A stretch of DNA of 64,000 nt from Geobacillus stearothermophilus ATCC 12980 (GTDB taxonomy: Bacteria > Bacillota > Bacilli > Bacillales > Anoxybacillaceae), in the NCBI RefSeq assembly GCF_030369615.1, contig NZ_CP128494.1:716001-780000 (forward strand), in the 5' to 3' direction. Positions 62,055 through 64,000 of the stretch are shown here, in pieces; position 1 is the first letter of the stretch, and each line of letters opens with the position of its first letter. A program made the translations under genes and the position numbers. The notes beneath the pieces were generated by a model. The model worked only from the letters and a program-made list of their open reading frames with translations. It was not told the DNA's origin and searched no databases.

Positions 62055-63546
62055 CGATCTCACCTCCGCTGCAATAGTACACAAGCTGTTCATAGGTTAG
62101 TTCTGCGGCCGGCAGGCGGGTGAGCAGCCGGCCGTCAGCCATGATGTAGATGGTGTCGCACACCTCAAGAAGCTCGTGAAATTCACTCGAAAAATATAGT
62201 ACTGTTTTTCCTTCATCGGCGAGAGCACGGATGATGGAAAACACCTCTTGTTTGGCGTGGACATCGATTCCTTTCGTAGGCTCGTCGAATAGAAAAACAC
62301 GCGCGTTTGTGTTCAGCCATTTGCCGATGACGACTTTCTGCTGGTTGCCGCCGCTTAAGTGGCGGACAGCGGTCGAAGGCAACGGCGGATGGATGCCGAG
62401 CGAGCGGACAAGTTCGTCGGCGGCGTCCGTTTCCTTCCTTCGGCTGATCCATTGCCAGCGCGACAGCCGGGAAAGGAGGCGGACGGTGATGTTGGTTTTC
62501 ACTGACTCGGGCAAGAACAGCCCTTGTTTGCGCCGTTCTTCCGGGATGAGGCAAAGGCCGGCGTCGATGGCTTCATAAGGCGATGAGAACACATAGCGTC
62601 TGCCATCAATTTCCCACTCGCCGGATGTGTTCCGGTGGGCGATGAGGCTTTCGGCAAGCTCCGTCTTGCCGGCGCCGACCAAGCCGGCGATGCCGACGAT
62701 TTCGCCGCGGTGGGCGTATAGGTCGACTGTTGTCCCGGTTTTGTCGATCAAAATTCCGCGGGCGGCAAACGCGATGTCGCTTCCATGCGCGCGCGTTTGT
62801 TTCATGGCGGCGGCTCGCCTTGTTCCGGTCATATGAAGGACGATGTCTTCAAGCGGCAAACCGCGGGCGGAACCATGGTAGACGACGCGGCCGTCGCGCA
62901 AAATCGTCAACCGGTCGGCGATTTCCTGCACTTCTTTCAGTTTATGAGAGATGTAAATAAAGCCGACGCCTTGCTGTTTCAGTTCCGTGATGATGGCAAA
63001 CAGCCGCTTCGTTTCGGCTTCGCTCAAGGCGGCGGTCGGTTCGTCCAAAATGATGTAGCGCGCATTCGATGACAACACTTTGGCGAGCACGATCAGCTGT
63101 TTTTCATGGAGCGAGCAGTCGCGCACGAGCTTTGCCGGCGAAATGGCAAGGCCGACGCGGCGAAGCAGAGCAGCGGCCCGTTCTTTTTCCCGGCGCAGCG
63201 AGCGGATCGGCTGTTTCTTCACATCAGCGAGCTCATCAGCCGCCAAGTTTTCGTAAACGGGCAATCCTGGGAAAAGCGCCGTGTCGACCTCTTGGACGAC
63301 GAAGCCGATGCCGGCTCGTTTCGCGTCAAGCGGCGACGAAAAGGTGCAGTTGACGCCATCGATCGTGATCGTGCCGGCGTCGGGAGGAATGGCGCCGGCC
63401 AAAATGTTCATGAGCGTGCTTTTGCCGGCGCCGTTCATGCCCAAAAGGGCGTGGACTTCGCCTGGACGGACGGAAAAGTCCACGCCGTCAAGCACGCGCA
63501 CCGCGCCAAACGATTTTTCAATGCCTCGCATTGACAGCCTGTTCAT
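61996..63546 (-). CDS. sugar ABC transporter ATP-binding protein (RbsA/MglA type, duplicated NBD)
   Basis: A 516-residue protein with two nucleotide-binding domains. The first has Walker A GMNGAGKSTL and Walker B YIILDEPTAAL. The second has a variant A loop GLVGAGKTEL, signature HLSGGNQQKVVIGKWL and Walker B VFLFDEPTKGID. This tandem layout is that of CUT2 monosaccharide transporters. It starts at 63546; the ATG overlaps the stop of the binding-protein gene (ATGA). Confidence 0.93.
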   Translation of the reverse strand: MNRLSMRGIEKSFGAVRVLDGVDFSVRPGEVHALLGMNGAGKSTLMNILAGAIPPDAGTITIDGVNCTFSSPLDAKRAGIGFVVQEVDTALFPGLPVYENLAADELADVKKQPIRSLRREKERAAALLRRVGLAISPAKLVRDCSLHEKQLIVLAKVLSSNARYIILDEPTAALSEAETKRLFAIITELKQQGVGFIYISHKLKEVQEIADRLTILRDGRVVYHGSARGLPLEDIVLHMTGTRRAAAMKQTRAHGSDIAFAARGILIDKTGTTVDLYAHRGEIVGIAGLVGAGKTELAESLIAHRNTSGEWEIDGRRYVFSSPYEAIDAGLCLIPEERRKQGLFLPESVKTNITVRLLSRLSRWQWISRRKETDAADELVRSLGIHPPLPSTAVRHLSGGNQQKVVIGKWLNTNARVFLFDEPTKGIDVHAKQEVFSIIRALADEGKTVLYFSSEFHELLEVCDTIYIMADGRLLTRLPAAELTYEQLVYYCSGGEIDEPASRFHSAVEKSGAVHS

Positions 63547-64000
63547 TTTTTGTTCACCTGAGCTTCCAACGTTTTCATCCATGGCGAGATGGCGACGTTC
63601 GATTGCTCCCAGCCCGGGATGTATTGCGAAAGCTCGTTCATCGATACTTGCTTATCGGGCAAGTCGGTCCGTTTTACTAAATGCGGCTCGAGCGAGTAAA
63701 TGTTCGGCGTTTTCTCGCCAGCGATTTTTTGATAGGCGAACCGCACCTGAACGCGGCCGACTTCCGCCGGATCCGTCGCTGTTGTCGCCACCCACGGACT
63801 GTTCGGTTTTTGGATCATTTGCAAGTCTTCGTCACTCAAATCGATGCTGTATACTTTGATTTCCGTACGCCCGGCTTGCTCGATGGCGCGCGTCGCTCCT
63901 TTGGCGAACTCGTCCCAAGTTGCGAAGACGGCGTCAATGTCGCCTTTGTTCGGATATTTTTTCAAAATGGCCTCCATTTGCGTTTGCGTGTCCAAAGCCG
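63543..64000 (-). CDS. sugar ABC transporter substrate-binding protein, partial
   Basis: The C-terminal 152 residues of a periplasmic-binding-protein-like (Peripla_BP_4) sugar receptor; the rest lies beyond the right edge. DAVFATWDEFAKGATRAIEQ and KVYSIDLSDEDLQMI are typical of the second lobe. As the first gene of the transporter operon it would be exported and lipid-anchored, which cannot be checked here. Confidence 0.88.
   Translation of the reverse strand, partial: ALDTQTQMEAILKKYPNKGDIDAVFATWDEFAKGATRAIEQAGRTEIKVYSIDLSDEDLQMIQKPNSPWVATTATDPAEVGRVQVRFAYQKIAGEKTPNIYSLEPHLVKRTDLPDKQVSMNELSQYIPGWEQSNVAISPWMKTLEAQVNKK

Overview
The window looks like chromosome from a thermophilic, spore-forming Bacillaceae of the Geobacillus type, most like G. 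stearothermophilus. This is an inference from gene order and element families. The left edge has the Bacillus order yjcF-yjcG-yjcH-metI-metC. The insertion sequences resemble IS5376 (IS21 family) and ISBst12 (IS66 family), both first described in that species. An alpha/beta-type small acid-soluble spore protein, a KinE-like kinase next to ogt, and an amino acid permease very close to GkApcT also fit.

Layout. (1) 0-5.5 kb: yjcFGH on the minus strand, then a SAM-riboswitch-controlled metI-metC operon and an HD-GYP protein. (2) 5.6-15.1 kb: an element integrated in the 3' end of a tRNA-Val(GAC) gene. It has 50-bp att repeats, an integrase next to attL and 11-bp-phased arm repeats at both ends. 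It is decayed: the integrase has Trp where the second catalytic Arg should be, its upstream region is replaced by an IS21 element, and the cargo is broken by IS66, IS982 and IS256 sequences. (3) 15.3-21.3 kb: a ydbS-ydbT-like pair, then IS and toxin/immunity-like debris. (4) 21.3-28.2 kb: a copper locus with remnants of a lipoprotein and a BNR-repeat protein, a CcdA/DsbD-like membrane protein, csoR-copA-copZ behind a visible CsoR-type operator, and a convergent multicopper oxidase. (5) 28.3-38.8 kb: a C39-like protein, a second identical IS66 copy, asnB, a cobalamin riboswitch ahead of class I ribonucleotide reductase genes, a gamma-glutamylcyclotransferase-like gene and an HD hydrolase. (6) 38.9-41.5 kb: an encapsulin iron compartment made of shell, IMEF cargo and a [2Fe-2S] ferredoxin; both cargo proteins carry the same targeting peptide. 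(7) 41.6-51.4 kb: TnpB remnants, an ornithine-cyclodeaminase-family enzyme, murB, a two-part ThrE-type exporter, an operon matching the N-succinylamino acid racemase pathway (D- to L-amino acids), and a collapsed acetate-symporter locus. (8) 51.7-64 kb: an ApcT-like permease, an SASP, an MFS exporter, an alcohol dehydrogenase wrecked by deletions and a small IS605-like insert, three tiny overlapping genes, a B12-binding radical SAM protein, a four-PAS histidine kinase with ogt, and a sugar ABC transporter running off the end.

Four otherwise intact genes (asnB, nrdF, a ykqA-like gene, a DUF485 gene) are each broken by one base in a homopolymer. These may be real mutations or assembly errors, and I flag them as such. 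No CRISPR array or rRNA gene was seen. The only tRNA gene is tRNA-Val.
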